DNA of 64,000 nt from Ensifer sp. PDNC004 (GCF_016919405.1 NZ_CP070353.1:3980501-4044500), one strand, 5' to 3'. Shown: positions 9,109-19,110, counted from the first letter of the stretch. The notes: generated from the letters alone by a model not told the origin. Numbers and translations: made by a program.

Positions 9109-9696
9109 ATGGCGATACTCGTTCTCGGCATCATTCTTTTTCTCGGCCTGCATCTCATCCGCGTCGTCGCGCCCGGTTTCCGCGCCGGCGTCATCGAGAG
9201 CCGCGGCAAGGGCACCTGGATGGGGATCTATGCAATCCTCAGCCTCATCGGCCTCTGTCTGATCATCTATGGCTTCGGCCAAGCGCGCAGCGAAACGGGC
9301 CTGCTCTACGATCCGCCGGTGTTCATGCGCCACATCGCGCTGCTGCTGATGCTTTTTGCGTTCATCTTCCTTGCTGCCGGCTTCCTGCCGGCCGGGCGCA
9401 TCGCTGTTGCGGTCAAGCACCCGCAGGTGCTTTCGATCAAGGTCTGGGCGCTGGCGCATCTGCTCGCCAACGGCGAGACGTCCTCCGTCCTGTTGTTCGG
9501 CTCGTTTCTCGCCTGGGCGGTGATCCTGCGCATCTCGCTGAAACGCCGCGAGCGGGCAGGCGAACGCGTGCTGCCGGTGTTCAAGTCGGCCACCAACGAC
9601 GTGCTCGCCGTCATCATCGGCCTTGTCGCCTACGTGCTCTTCGTCTGGAAGCTGCACGAATGGTTGATCGGCGTCGCGCCGGTCGTCATGGGCTGA
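9109..9696 (+). CDS. NnrU-family membrane protein
   Basis: A 195-residue protein with about six membrane segments matching the NnrU family (named from a Rhodobacter denitrification locus, function unclear). Diagnostic pieces are the N-terminal LGLHLIRVVAPGFR, GMGIY-like GTWMGIYAILSL, and VWALAHLLANGETSSVLLFG, which contains the conserved His and Asn. No denitrification gene is nearby, so a nitrogen-oxide role should not be assumed. A rhizobial intergenic repeat starts just after its stop. Confidence 0.85.
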   Translation: MAILVLGIILFLGLHLIRVVAPGFRAGVIESRGKGTWMGIYAILSLIGLCLIIYGFGQARSETGLLYDPPVFMRHIALLLMLFAFIFLAAGFLPAGRIAVAVKHPQVLSIKVWALAHLLANGETSSVLLFGSFLAWAVILRISLKRRERAGERVLPVFKSATNDVLAVIIGLVAYVLFVWKLHEWLIGVAPVVMG

Positions 9697-9697
9697 C

Positions 9698-9742
9698 GCA
9701 ATTTCCGGCAAAAATGCGCGGTGCTTTTGCGCACGGAATTGC
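9698..9742. repeat. rhizobial intergenic repeat, copy A
   Basis: A 45-bp imperfect palindrome with TTCCGGCAAAAATGCG in the left half and GCGCACGGAATTGC in the right. It aligns with copies at 10761-10803 and (inverted) 29339-29380. Such TTCC-gcaaaa-tgcg-GGAATTGC elements are common between genes in Rhizobium, Agrobacterium and Sinorhizobium. The rest of the 286-bp gap up to 9982 holds no gene I can support. Confidence 0.6.
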
Positions 9743-9982
9743 AGTAACAGAAAATTTAGAGCGACGAAGGCGGCCTCGTGCCGGCCATCGGCGCTCTAAA
9801 TCGCGTCGGCCCCCTTACAAGCGCCGCAAAATCGGGTAGAAGGCGCAAAATCCACGAGAGTGCGGCGGGTGCGGCAAAGGGCCCGTCGTGCATGCTCGAA
9901 CAGTTTGAGAGCGTCCGTTCCGCCGATCGTCATGAGACCGTTGGCGCAGCGGGCCAGTGTGCAGGCAAGGCCGGGGCAATAG

Positions 9983-10651
9983 ATGGCGAACCAAGACGAC
10001 AGCTTTATCCGCGAGGTCAATGAGGAACTGCGTTCCGACCAGATGAAGAGCATCTGGGCCCGCTTTGGCGGCGTCATCGTGGCGATCGCCGTGCTCATCG
10101 TTCTCGGCACCATCGGCAAGGTCGGATTCGACTACTGGCAGGATGGCGCCTCCTCGAAGTCGGGCGATGCGTTCCTGCAGGCGCTGAACCTCGCCAAGGA
10201 AAACAAGACGGACGAGGCGCTCACCGCCTTGAACACGCTGGAGAAGGGCGGCTACGGCGCCTATCCGGTGCTGGCGCGTCTACGCGCTGCCACGCTGCAG
10301 GCGCAGAAGGGCGAGACGGATGCGGCTGCCAAGGCGTTCTCCGCTATCGGCAAGGACGGCAGCGTTCCGACGGCTATTCAGGAGGCAGCGCGCCTTCGTG
10401 CAGCCTACCTGCTGGTCGACACCGGCAGCTACGACCAGGTCTCGGCCGAGGTCGAGCAGCTTGCAACGCCTCAGAACAACATGCGCCACTCGGCGCGTGA
10501 AGCCCTTGGTCTCGCTGCCTACAAGTCCGGCGACTACGCCAAGGCGAAGACCTGGTTCCAGCAGATCGTCGACGATGCGCAGAGCCCGCGCAACGTCACC
10601 GGTCGCGCGCAGATGCTGCTCGACGTGATCGCCGCCAGCGGCAAGGCATAA
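9983..10651 (+). CDS. YfgM-like TPR membrane protein
   Basis: A 222-residue protein with a short cytoplasmic N-terminus (DDSFIREVNEELRSDQMKS), one membrane helix (about residues 28-48, IWARFGGVIVAIAVLIVLG) and a periplasmic tetratricopeptide-type domain. This is the layout of YfgM, which in E. coli associates with the Sec translocon and chaperones. It lies directly upstream of der; in gammaproteobacteria the order yfgM-bamB-der is conserved, here without bamB. A 333-bp gap to der containing repeats separates the two genes, so co-transcription is uncertain. Confidence 0.75.
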   Translation: MANQDDSFIREVNEELRSDQMKSIWARFGGVIVAIAVLIVLGTIGKVGFDYWQDGASSKSGDAFLQALNLAKENKTDEALTALNTLEKGGYGAYPVLARLRAATLQAQKGETDAAAKAFSAIGKDGSVPTAIQEAARLRAAYLLVDTGSYDQVSAEVEQLATPQNNMRHSAREALGLAAYKSGDYAKAKTWFQQIVDDAQSPRNVTGRAQMLLDVIAASGKA

Positions 10652-10760
10652 GACGACAGCCCACCCCAGCGGGACGGGCACAGGGTGCAAGACCCTTTCG
10701 AATCAGCGCATGATCCCAATGTCGGTCTTGACCTTGGGATTGTGCGCTAAAGCGTTTAAA

Positions 10761-10803
10761 GCAGTTCCAGCAAAAGTGCGTAGCGGCTTGTGTCTGGAAT
10801 TGC
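10761..10803. repeat. rhizobial intergenic repeat, copy B
   Basis: GCAGTTCCAGCAAAAGTGCG through TGTCTGGAATTGC, the same orientation and family as copy A at 9698. An upstream stretch, 10706-10755 (GCGCATGATCC...GGGATTGTGCGC), resembles another common rhizobial repeat core. Together these fill most of the 333-bp gap between the TPR gene and der; I see no gene in that gap. Confidence 0.6.
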
Positions 10804-10934
10804 GTGAGACAAGACAAGCAGTCCCGACATGAGTGCGAGCGGTTGTACTCGGGAATGCCTGAACCATCAGACCGGAGTCGTTCCCAAGGGGGAACACTCC
10901 CGTGCCGCCTCACTGCGGCAAGGAACGAAATTAA

Positions 10935-10963
10935 GAGCGCTGCCGCCTTCGGCAGCGGCGCTC
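10935..10963 (+). other. hairpin in der 5' leader
   Basis: GAGCGC (10935-10940) pairs with GCGCTC (10958-10963) and TGCCG (10941-10945) with CGGCA (10950-10954), leaving a 3-nt bulge and a CCTT loop. It ends 21 bp before the der start codon, close to the ribosome-binding region, and there is no T-tract. It might influence der translation; this is inference. Confidence 0.45.
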
Positions 10964-10984
10964 CAAGCGGAAACGGATAGATCC

Positions 10985-12415
10985 ATGAGTTTCACCGTCG
11001 CCATCGTCGGGCGTCCCAATGTCGGCAAGTCCACCTTGTTCAACCGTCTGGTCGGCAAGAAGCTGGCGCTCGTCGACGACACGCCGGGTGTCACCCGTGA
11101 CCGTCGCCCGGGCGATGCCAAGCTGATCGATCTGCGCTTCCGCATCATCGACACGGCCGGTCTCGAGCAATCCGGACCCGACACGCTGCAGGGGCGCATG
11201 TGGGCGCAGACCGAGGCCGCGATCGACGAAGCCGATCTTTCGCTGTTCCTGGTCGACGCCAAGGGCGGCCTGACGCCGGCTGACGAGACGCTTGCCGAAA
11301 TGCTGCGCCGACGCGGCAAGCCGGTGGTGCTGGTGGCCAACAAGTCGGAAGCACGCGGCTCCGACGGCGGCTTCTACGATGCCTTCACGCTCGGCCTTGG
11401 CGAGCCTTGCCCGATTTCGGCCGAGCACGGCCAGGGCATGCTCGATCTGCGCGACGCGATCGTCGCTGCGATCGGCGAAGACCGGGCCTACCCGCCGGAA
11501 GATGACGTGGCCGAAACCGATATCGATCTGCGCCCGACCTTCAAGGACGAAGATGGCGAAGAGGAAGAGGCCGAGGCCTATGACGAGACCAAGCCGCTGC
11601 GCGTGGCAATCGTCGGTCGTCCGAACGCCGGCAAGTCGACGCTGATCAATCGCTTCCTCGGCGAAGACCGTCTGCTGACCGGCCCGGAAGCCGGCATCAC
11701 CCGCGATTCCATCTCGGTCGAATGGGAATGGCGCGGCCGTACCATCAAGATGTTCGACACCGCCGGCATGCGCCGCAAGGCCAAGGTGCAGGAGAAGCTC
11801 GAAAAGCTCTCGGTCGCCGATGCGCTACGCGCCATCCGCTTCGCCGAAACGGTTGTCATCGTCTTCGACGCCACGATTCCCTTCGAGAAGCAGGACCTGC
11901 AGATCGTCGACCTCGTCCTGCGCGAAGGCCGGGCGGCGGTGCTTGCCTTCAACAAGTGGGACCTCGTCGAGGACTGGCAGGCGGTGCTTGCCGACCTTCG
12001 CGAAAAGACCGAGCGGTTGCTGCCGCAGGCCCGCGGCATCCGCGCGGTGCCGATCTCCGGCCACACCGGCTATGGCCTCGACCGGCTGATGCAGGCCATC
12101 ATCGAAACCGACAAGACCTGGAACCGCCGCATCTCGACCGCGCGGCTCAACCGCTGGCTGGAATCGCAGACGATCCAGCATCCGCCACCGGCCGTGTCCG
12201 GTCGCCGCCTGAAGCTCAAGTACATGACCCAGGTGAAGGCCCGTCCGCCGGGCTTCATGATCTCCTGCACCCGCCCCGACGCGCTGCCGGAATCCTACAT
12301 CCGCTACCTGATCAATGGCCTGCGCAACGATTTCGACCTGCCGGGCGTGCCCATCCGCATGCATTTCCGCTCGGGCGACAACCCGTACGAATCCAAGGCG
12401 AAGAAGCGCCGTTAA
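10985..12415 (+). CDS. der: ribosome-assembly GTPase Der (EngA)
   Basis: An essential GTPase with two tandem G domains and a C-terminal KH-like domain, acting in 50S subunit maturation. Both G1 motifs are intact (GRPNVGKST near residue 9 and GRPNAGKST near residue 211), with G3 DTAGLEQ and DTAGMRR, and G4 NKSE and NKWD. The KH end shows [16 protein letters not shown]. The 476-residue length is standard. ATG 10985 is chosen because the G1 motif must lie close to the N-terminus; the frame is open to 10829 but that part looks non-coding. A terminator hairpin follows. Confidence 0.95.
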   Translation: MSFTVAIVGRPNVGKSTLFNRLVGKKLALVDDTPGVTRDRRPGDAKLIDLRFRIIDTAGLEQSGPDTLQGRMWAQTEAAIDEADLSLFLVDAKGGLTPADETLAEMLRRRGKPVVLVANKSEARGSDGGFYDAFTLGLGEPCPISAEHGQGMLDLRDAIVAAIGEDRAYPPEDDVAETDIDLRPTFKDEDGEEEEAEAYDETKPLRVAIVGRPNAGKSTLINRFLGEDRLLTGPEAGITRDSISVEWEWRGRTIKMFDTAGMRRKAKVQEKLEKLSVADALRAIRFAETVVIVFDATIPFEKQDLQIVDLVLREGRAAVLAFNKWDLVEDWQAVLADLREKTERLLPQARGIRAVPISGHTGYGLDRLMQAIIETDKTWNRRISTARLNRWLESQTIQHPPPAVSGRRLKLKYMTQVKARPPGFMISCTRPDALPESYIRYLINGLRNDFDLPGVPIRMHFRSGDNPYESKAKKRR

Positions 12416-12420
12416 AGAAC

Positions 12421-12452
12421 GAGGGCGGACAACCTACAGGTTTTCCGCCCTC
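12421..12452 (+). terminator. der terminator
   Basis: GAGGGCGGA (12421-12429) pairs perfectly with TCCGCCCTC (12444-12452) around a 14-nt loop; a weak ATCTTTCC tail follows. It sits between the convergent der and sugar kinase genes. Confidence 0.65.
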
Positions 12453-12487
12453 ATCTTTCCTACATCCTTGAACCGTGATCCTGCCGT

Positions 12488-13405
12488 TTAGGCCGCAGGC
12501 AGTTTTTCCTTGGCAACAAGCGCGCCGTGATGGCCGATGACGCTGGCAGCGACGCTTGCCGCAAAGGCGGCGGCCTGGGCTGGTTTGTCACCTGCCACCA
12601 GGCGGGCGACGAAGGCGCCGTTAAAGCTGTCGCCGGCGCTGGTGGTGTCGACGACGCGCTCGACCGGGGTTGCCGGCACATGCTCAACCGGGGCGTCGCC
12701 AAAGGCGAGCGTCACGCCCTTTTCGCCGTCCTTCACCACGATATTTGCGGCGCCGAGGCTCTTGTAACGGGCAATCGTCGCTTCGATCGAAGCATCGCCG
12801 AAATGGGTGATCTCGTCGTCGAAGCTCGGCATCACCAGGGTGGCTGCGCGGGCACCGTCGGTCAGCGTGCGGCGCATGCGCTCGGCATCGTCCCAGAGAC
12901 GCGGGCGAATGTTCGGGTCGAAGACCACCGTCTTGCCCGAGGCCTTGGCGCGGCGCAGTTCCGACAGCAGCGTTTCCACCGCATCGGGGGCAAGGATCGC
13001 CAGCGTGATGCCGGAGAAGAGGATGAGGTCGGAGCTTTCGATCGCGCGTCTTAGGTGCTCGGCATCGTCGGCAAGCAGCTTGGCTGCCGAGTGCGAGCGC
13101 CAGTAGGAGAAGCTGCGCTCGCCGTCCTTCAGATGGATCATGTAGAGGCCGGCCGAGCGGTTCTCGATGCGGCGGACGGCAGACGTGTCGATCTGTTTCT
13201 CCGCCATGAAAGCCAGCATCTCGTCGGAGACCGTGTCGGTGCCGACGGCGGAGCAATAGCCGACGGTCCAATCGGCAGGCATGAACAGCCGCGCATAATA
13301 GGCGGCGTTGAAGGTGTCGCCGGCATAGCCCTTGCGCAAGAGCCCGCCTTCCGCCTGCATGAGTTCGACCATGCATTCCCCGATCGCAAGCATCTTACCG
13401 GCCAC
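12488..13405 (-). CDS. kdgK: PfkB-family sugar kinase, probably KDG kinase
   Basis: A ribokinase/PfkB-family kinase whose best fit is 2-keto-3-deoxygluconate kinase, the Entner-Doudoroff-side step giving KDPG. Seen: MLAIGECMVEL N-terminus, GYAGDTFNAAYYAR substrate motif, FDPNIRPRLW, and the PfkB signature with catalytic Asp in DTTSAGDSFNGAFVA. I prefer GTG 13405 as start (305 residues) because GGGAGG lies 6 nt upstream; ATG 13393 is four codons later. No KDG aldolase or hexuronate genes adjoin it, so substrate assignment rests on the N-terminal motif only. Confidence 0.78.
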   Translation of the reverse strand: MAGKMLAIGECMVELMQAEGGLLRKGYAGDTFNAAYYARLFMPADWTVGYCSAVGTDTVSDEMLAFMAEKQIDTSAVRRIENRSAGLYMIHLKDGERSFSYWRSHSAAKLLADDAEHLRRAIESSDLILFSGITLAILAPDAVETLLSELRRAKASGKTVVFDPNIRPRLWDDAERMRRTLTDGARAATLVMPSFDDEITHFGDASIEATIARYKSLGAANIVVKDGEKGVTLAFGDAPVEHVPATPVERVVDTTSAGDSFNGAFVARLVAGDKPAQAAAFAASVAASVIGHHGALVAKEKLPAA

Positions 13406-13567
13406 GTCTTTCCTCCCAACAGAATTCGCCTGAGACGGGATAAGGGTCTCGGTCGCTCTCGGCAAGTGATTGTTTCCGACCGCGTTCGTGACAGGCAGTA
13501 CGGCGTTTACTCAGGTCTCCGGCAACGCTACACCTTTGTCTGACGGATCGTCTTCAAGGGGGCATTC

Positions 13568-15199
13568 ATGGCGTCTCGGCAGGTATCGGGTGACGATTGG
13601 TGGCGCGGTGCGGTGATCTATCAGGTCTACCCGCGCTCCTTCCAGGATACCGACGACGACGGCATCGGCGATCTCAAGGGGGTGACCCTGAGGCTGCCGC
13701 ATATCGCCTCGCTCGGCGTCGACGCCATCTGGCTGTCGCCGTTCTTTACCTCGCCGCAAGCCGACATGGGCTATGACGTCTCGGACTACTGCGACGTCGA
13801 TCCGATGTTCGGAACACTCGCCGATTTCGACGTAATGCTTGGCGAAGCCCATCGTCTCGGCCTGAAAGTGATCATCGACCAGGTGATCTCCCACACGGCC
13901 GATCGTCATCCCTGGTTTATCGAAAGCCGCTCCAGCCGAACCAACGCGAAAGCTGACTGGTATGTCTGGGCCGATCCGAAGCCGGACGGCACGTCGCCCA
14001 ACAACTGGCTGTCGATCTTCGGCGGGCCGGCCTGGGAGTGGGACGGCGTGCGCAAGCAATACTACATGCACAACTTCCTGGGCTCGCAGCCGGACCTCAA
14101 CTTCCATAATCCCGAAGTTCAGGATGCGGTGCTCGATGCCGCGCGCTTCTGGCTCGATCGCGGCGTCGACGGCTTCCGCCTCGATACGGTGAACTTCTAC
14201 TTCCACGACAAGCACCTGCGCGACAACCCGCCGCTCGTGCCGGATCCTGATGCCACCAGCAACGATGCGCCTGACGTGAACCCCTATGGCATGCAGGATC
14301 ATCTCTACGACAAGAGCCAGCCGGAAAACATCGCCTTCCTCGCGCGGTTCCGGGCTTTGCTCGATCGCTACGAGGGCCGTATGACCGTTGGTGAAGTGGG
14401 CGACGGCGCCCGTTCGCTGAAGACCGTGGCCGCCTATACCAGCGGCGGCGACAAGCTCAACATGTGCTACACTTTTGACCTCCTGGGCCCGGATTTCACC
14501 GCGGCCCATATCCGCCGCTGCGTCGAGAATTTCCAGAAGGCGGTGACCGACGGCTGGGTCTGCTGGGCCTTTTCCAACCACGACGTGACACGCCATGTCA
14601 GCCGTTTTGCACATACCGAAGCGGAGCGGGAGAGGGTGGCGCGGCTGGCGATCACGCTGCTTTCTGCCTTGCGCGGCTCGATCTGCCTTTACCAGGGCGA
14701 GGAACTGGGACTGCCGGAGGCCGAGCTTGCCTTCGAGGACCTGCGCGATCCCTATGGCATCCGCTTCTGGCCCTCCTACAAGGGTCGCGACGGATGCCGC
14801 ACACCGATGGTTTGGGAAGAGAACGCTGTGAATGCCGGTTTCACCGGCGGCAAGCCGTGGCTGCCGGTGCCCGGGGACCATCGGCGCCTGTCGGTTGACG
14901 CCCAGCAAGCCGGTGACACGGTGCTCGATCACTATAGGGCGACGCTCGCCTTCCGCCGATCGCAGCCTGCGCTCAGCGATGGCACGATGCGGTTCCTCGA
15001 CACCAACAGTGACCTGCTCGCCTTTGTACGCGAGAAGGACGGCGAACGGATGCTCTTCGTTTTCAACCTCACCCGGGAACCCCTGGAGTTTCCGGCGCCC
15101 GCTGCGGTCGAGCCCCTGGAATTGCCCGGATATCCGGCGCGGCTGGAAGCCGGTAGCATCAGGGTTGCCGGACTGTCGGTCTTCGCAGGGAAATACTGA
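13568..15199 (+). CDS. GH13 alpha-glucosidase
   Basis: A cytoplasmic glycoside hydrolase family 13 enzyme (543 residues) that would hydrolyse alpha-glucosides such as maltose, sucrose or trehalose analogues. No signal peptide is present. It starts with WWRGAVIYQVYPRSFQDTD, then shows the nucleophile Asp206 in GFRLDTVNF, acid/base Glu276 in TVGEVGD and Asp339 in FSNHDVTRH. It resembles AglA of S. meliloti, but the aglEFG transporter genes are not here, so I leave the symbol empty. It overlaps the downstream acetyltransferase gene by one base. Confidence 0.9.
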   Translation: MASRQVSGDDWWRGAVIYQVYPRSFQDTDDDGIGDLKGVTLRLPHIASLGVDAIWLSPFFTSPQADMGYDVSDYCDVDPMFGTLADFDVMLGEAHRLGLKVIIDQVISHTADRHPWFIESRSSRTNAKADWYVWADPKPDGTSPNNWLSIFGGPAWEWDGVRKQYYMHNFLGSQPDLNFHNPEVQDAVLDAARFWLDRGVDGFRLDTVNFYFHDKHLRDNPPLVPDPDATSNDAPDVNPYGMQDHLYDKSQPENIAFLARFRALLDRYEGRMTVGEVGDGARSLKTVAAYTSGGDKLNMCYTFDLLGPDFTAAHIRRCVENFQKAVTDGWVCWAFSNHDVTRHVSRFAHTEAERERVARLAITLLSALRGSICLYQGEELGLPEAELAFEDLRDPYGIRFWPSYKGRDGCRTPMVWEENAVNAGFTGGKPWLPVPGDHRRLSVDAQQAGDTVLDHYRATLAFRRSQPALSDGTMRFLDTNSDLLAFVREKDGERMLFVFNLTREPLEFPAPAAVEPLELPGYPARLEAGSIRVAGLSVFAGKY

Positions 15200-15663
15200 T
15201 GCGCGTATTGTTGATGGATGATGAGGCCATCGGCCGCTGGGTCGAGATGCGTGTGGCGCTCTGGCCGGATACCCCCGCCGCGGATCATCGCGCCGAGGTC
15301 GAATCCTGTCTTGCGGAGGGCGACCGCTACGCCTCGTTTCTGTGCGAGGACGAAGCCGGCGTTGCTGCCGGTTTCGCCGAAGCGTCGATCCGCCACGATT
15401 ATGTCAACGGCTGCGAGACCTCGCCCGTCGGCTTCCTCGAAGGCATTTACGTGTTGCCGGCCTACCGCCGCCGCGGGGTGGCGCGTGCCCTGATCATCGC
15501 GGTCGAACGCTGGGCGACGAGCCGGGGCTGCCAGGAACTCGCCTCCGACACGGCGACCGACAATCTGCGGAGCCAGAGCCTGCACATGGCGCTCGGCTTC
15601 GAGGAGACGGAGCGCGTCGTCTATTTCCGCAAGGAACTCTCGCCCGCCGCAGCCGACAACTGA
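15199..15663 (+). CDS. AAC(6')-type aminoglycoside acetyltransferase
   Basis: A 154-residue GNAT acetyltransferase that closely resembles aminoglycoside 6'-N-acetyltransferases: LWPDTPAADHRAEVE, then GFAEASIRHDYVNG, CETSPVGFLEGIYVLPAYRR and the acetyl-CoA loop RRRGVARALI. Its ATG overlaps the stop of the GH13 gene (TGATG), so the two are probably translated together. Chromosomal AAC(6')-like enzymes often confer only weak resistance and may have a native amine substrate; resistance is not demonstrated here. Confidence 0.8.
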   Translation: MRVLLMDDEAIGRWVEMRVALWPDTPAADHRAEVESCLAEGDRYASFLCEDEAGVAAGFAEASIRHDYVNGCETSPVGFLEGIYVLPAYRRRGVARALIIAVERWATSRGCQELASDTATDNLRSQSLHMALGFEETERVVYFRKELSPAAADN

Positions 15664-15676
15664 GCACTGCGGCCAA

Positions 15677-17374
15677 TCACCCGATCAGCATGAACTTGTC
15701 GACGTCGACCAGCCCGCGATCGGAGATCTTCAGATGCGGAATGACCGGCAGCGGCAGGAAGGCGAGTTGCAGGAAGGGTTCCTCCAGCGTTGCGCCAAGC
15801 GCGAAGGCGGCGTGGCGCAGGTGGTGCAGCGTGTCGCGCACGCTCTCGTAGGGTTCGAGGCTCATCAGGCCTGCCACCGGCAGCGCGATCTCGCCGGTCA
15901 CCTTGCCATCCTCGACGACGACGAAGCCGCCCTTGATCTCGCCGAGCCGGTTGGCGGCGATCGCCATGTCCTCGTCGCTGACGCCGACGATGCAGATGTT
16001 GTGGCTGTCATGGCCGACGGTCGAGGCGATGGCGCCCTTCTTCAGCCCGAAGCCTTGAACGAAGCCGTTGGCATGGTTGCCGTTGACGCCGTGACGCTCG
16101 ATGACGGCGACCTTGATGATGTCACGGCCGAGATCGACGCCGGTCTGGTTGCCGACCGCAGGCAGGCGATAGCGGCGGTGCTCGGTAATGATCTTGCCCG
16201 GCAGAACGCCGATGACCGACGTGTCGCCGTCAGCGACCGGAATGCCGAAGGCGCTGGCGTGCACGTGGCCCGCCTTGACACTGTCGAGCCCGACCGGGGC
16301 GATCGCATTGCGGGTGGCAAAGAGCGCGTCGGTGACGCGCCGGCCACCGGAAAACACCGTCTCGGCCTTGCAGTTTTCCAGGCTGTCGATGACCACGAGA
16401 TCGGCGCGCCAGCCGGGGGCGACGAGGCCGCGGTCGCGCAGGCCGAAGGCGCGGGCGGCCGAGATCGATGCAGCGCGATAGATCGCCAGTGGCTCGACGC
16501 CGGCGGATATGGCCGTGCGGATCATGTGGTCGAGGTGACCCTGCTCGGCGATATCAAGCGGATTGCGATCATCGGTGCAGAGCGCCAGGTGCGGCGACAG
16601 CCGCTCGGTGATGATGGGCATCAATGCATGCAGGTCCTTGGATACCGAACCCTCGCGCACGAGGATGTGCATGCCCTTGCGCATCTTCTCCATGGCTTCT
16701 TCAGCGCTGGTGCATTCATGGTCGGTGCGGATGCCGGCGGCGAGATAGCCGTTCAGGTCCTTGCCGGACAGCAGCGGCGCATGGCCGTCGATATGCGCGC
16801 CCTGGAAGGCCTCGAGCTTGGCGAGGCAGACCGGATCCTTGTGCACCACGCCGGGGAAGTTCATGAACTCGGCAAGGCCGATGACTTTCGGGTGATGCCG
16901 AAAGGGCAGGAGCCTTTCGATCGGCAGGTCGGCGCCCGACGTTTCCAGATGTGTCGCCGGCACGCAGGAGGAAAGCTGGACGCGGATATCCATGATCGTT
17001 TCGAGTGCGGAATCGAGGAAATACTCGATGCCCTCGGTGCCGAGCACGTTGGCGATCTCGTGCGGGTCGCAGACGACGGTGGTGATGCCGAGCGGCAGGA
17101 CGCAACGGTCGAACTCGTGCGGCGTGACCAGCGAGGATTCGATGTGTAGATGGGTGTCGATGAAGCCCGGCACGACGATGCGGCCGGTGATGTCGATTTC
17201 CTCGCGCCCCTCGTAGTTGCCGAAGGTGCCGACGATGCGGTCGCCCGAGATCGCGATGTCGGAGGCGACGAGTTCGCCGGTGACGAGATCGAAGAACCGC
17301 CCGCCCTTCAGGACGATGTCTGCGGGCTCGCGTCCGACGCCCTGATCGATATAGCGTTCCAGCGCTGCGGACAT
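15677..17374 (-). CDS. ade: adenine deaminase
   Basis: Deaminates adenine to hypoxanthine in purine salvage; an amidohydrolase-superfamily metalloenzyme. The 565-residue protein has the metal motif [13 protein letters not shown], the [15 protein letters not shown] segment, [11 protein letters not shown] with the bridging Glu, [23 protein letters not shown] and the C-terminal family block [18 protein letters not shown]. The last block distinguishes Ade from adenosine-deaminase-like enzymes. It is downstream of an omega-aminotransferase on the same strand, with a bulged hairpin between them. Confidence 0.94.
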   Translation of the reverse strand: MSAALERYIDQGVGREPADIVLKGGRFFDLVTGELVASDIAISGDRIVGTFGNYEGREEIDITGRIVVPGFIDTHLHIESSLVTPHEFDRCVLPLGITTVVCDPHEIANVLGTEGIEYFLDSALETIMDIRVQLSSCVPATHLETSGADLPIERLLPFRHHPKVIGLAEFMNFPGVVHKDPVCLAKLEAFQGAHIDGHAPLLSGKDLNGYLAAGIRTDHECTSAEEAMEKMRKGMHILVREGSVSKDLHALMPIITERLSPHLALCTDDRNPLDIAEQGHLDHMIRTAISAGVEPLAIYRAASISAARAFGLRDRGLVAPGWRADLVVIDSLENCKAETVFSGGRRVTDALFATRNAIAPVGLDSVKAGHVHASAFGIPVADGDTSVIGVLPGKIITEHRRYRLPAVGNQTGVDLGRDIIKVAVIERHGVNGNHANGFVQGFGLKKGAIASTVGHDSHNICIVGVSDEDMAIAANRLGEIKGGFVVVEDGKVTGEIALPVAGLMSLEPYESVRDTLHHLRHAAFALGATLEEPFLQLAFLPLPVIPHLKISDRGLVDVDKFMLIG

Positions 17375-17454
17375 GAGGCAACTCCATTTCTTATGCGCGC
17401 CCCGGATGCTCTCTCGGTGGGACGACGCCTGGTATCATTGTTGCAGATAAGAGT

Positions 17455-17484
17455 AACCCTTCCCCCGTTGCCGGGGAAAGGGTT
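17455..17484 (-). terminator. hairpin between aminotransferase and ade
   Basis: AACCCTT-CCCC on the left pairs with GGGG-AAAGGGTT on the right around CGTTGCC, with a one-base bulge. It lies downstream of the minus-strand aminotransferase and upstream of ade. The T-tract on the minus strand is weak (ACTCTTATC), so partial read-through is possible. Confidence 0.5.
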
Positions 17485-17507
17485 CTGATGGTCTCGGTGA
17501 GGCCCGC

Positions 17508-18833
17508 TTAGATATTGCTGTTGAGAACGGCGCGCAGCTTACCAAAGAGCTCGTCGATCTCGGCCTTGGATATGATCAGCGGCGGCGACAGCGCGATGAT
17601 GTCGCCGGTTGTGCGGATCAGGAGGCCGCTCTCATAGGCCTTGAGGAAGGCGGAGAAGGCGCGCTTGGTCGGTTCACCGGCGATCGGCTGAAGCTCGATC
17701 GCACCGATCAGGCCCAGGTTGCGGATGTCGATGACATGGGGGCAGTCTCTCAGCGAGTGCAGGCCTTCCTCCCAATAGGGCGCAAGCTCGGCGGCACGGG
17801 TGAGAAGGCCTTCTTCCTTGTAGGTGTCGAGCGTGCCGAGGGCGGCGGCCGAGGCGATCGGGTTGCCCGAATAGGTGTAGCCGTGGAAGAACTCGATCAT
17901 GTGCTCCGGGCCATTCATGAAGGCATCATGGATCTCGGAGGTGACGAAGACCGCGCCCATCGGGATGACGCCGTTGGTCAGGCCCTTGGCGGTGGTGATG
18001 ATGTCGGGCTTGACGTCGAAATACTGCGCGGCAAACGGCGTGCCGAGGCGGCCGAAACCGGTGATGACTTCGTCGAAAATCAGCAGGATGCCGTGCTTGG
18101 TGCAGATCTCGCGCAGTTTCTGCAGGTAGCCCTTCGGCGGGATCAGCACGCCGGTGGAGCCGGCCACCGGCTCGACGATGACGGCGGCGATGGTGGAGGC
18201 ATCATGCAGCGTGACGATGCGCTCGAGCTCGGTGGCGATATCGCCGCCATGTTCCGGCTCGCCGCGGGTAAAGCCATTCTGGGCCGGCAGATGCGTATGC
18301 GGCATGTGGTCGACGCCGGTCAGAAGCGTGCCGAACATCTTGCGGTTGGAGACGATGCCGCCGACCGAGATACCGCCGAAATTGACGCCATGATAGCCGC
18401 GCTCGCGGCCAATCAGGCGGAAGCGCGAGCCGTCACCCTTGGCGCGGTGATAGGCGAGTGCCACTTTCAGCGCCGTATCCACCGATTCCGAGCCGGAGTT
18501 GGTGTAGAGAACGTGGTTCATGCCCTCGGGCGCGATGTCGACCAGGCGGTTTGCCAGTTCGAAGGCCTTGGGGTGGCCGAGCTGGAAGGCCGGCGCATAG
18601 TCGAGTTCGCCCGCCTGCGCACGGATCGCCTCGGTGATCTTCGGGCGACAATGGCCGGCGTTCACGCACCACAGACCCGCCGTGCCGTCCAGTACCGTGC
18701 GGCCGTCATGGGTCGTATAGTGCATGTCCTTGGCGCCGACGAACATCCGCGGCTCCTTCTTGAACTGCCGGTTCGCAGTGAACGGCATCCAGAAGGCGCG
18801 CAGGTCGTTCGGCGTGTTAAGGCGGTTCGACAT
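17508..18833 (-). CDS. class III omega-amino acid:pyruvate aminotransferase
   Basis: A PLP-dependent class III aminotransferase of 441 residues, best matched to beta-alanine (omega-amino acid):pyruvate transaminases. Seen: FWMPFTANRQFKKEPRM N-terminus, GTAGLWCVNAGHCRP, TNSGSESVDTALK, GYHGVNFGGISVGG, the cofactor Asp in LLIFDEVITGFGR and the Schiff-base lysine in TTAKGLTNGVIPMG. GGAG precedes ATG 18833. It would feed beta-alanine or other omega-amines into malonate semialdehyde-type metabolism. Exact amine donor is not resolved by sequence. Confidence 0.88.
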   Translation of the reverse strand: MSNRLNTPNDLRAFWMPFTANRQFKKEPRMFVGAKDMHYTTHDGRTVLDGTAGLWCVNAGHCRPKITEAIRAQAGELDYAPAFQLGHPKAFELANRLVDIAPEGMNHVLYTNSGSESVDTALKVALAYHRAKGDGSRFRLIGRERGYHGVNFGGISVGGIVSNRKMFGTLLTGVDHMPHTHLPAQNGFTRGEPEHGGDIATELERIVTLHDASTIAAVIVEPVAGSTGVLIPPKGYLQKLREICTKHGILLIFDEVITGFGRLGTPFAAQYFDVKPDIITTAKGLTNGVIPMGAVFVTSEIHDAFMNGPEHMIEFFHGYTYSGNPIASAAALGTLDTYKEEGLLTRAAELAPYWEEGLHSLRDCPHVIDIRNLGLIGAIELQPIAGEPTKRAFSAFLKAYESGLLIRTTGDIIALSPPLIISKAEIDELFGKLRAVLNSNI

Positions 18834-19110
18834 TCCAGTTCTCCTCGGTCTCTCTTGTCGTCCGGGCGGTGTTGCCGCCCATATTTTTTACCCTTTGGTC
18901 AAACTATCAGGGCTCCGGGGCGCGTCAAGCCTCGCGCCGGTGCGGCCGACGGGTCTTGGACGGGGCTTGGACGGGGCTTGGCAACAGCGAAATTTCGCCG
19001 CGCCGCCGGATCTTTTCTCAAGCTTAACTTGTTTGCGGCAACGCTCTGCTGCCATGGCTTGTCGGCTCCGTGGCGCCTTTTGGATGACCGGCGAGTTCGG
19101 AGTTGGAAAC

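Noticed and set aside
9778..10023. Small plus-strand frame of 81 codons before the TPR gene
   Set aside because: It overlaps the TPR gene start, has no ribosome site and no recognisable sequence.
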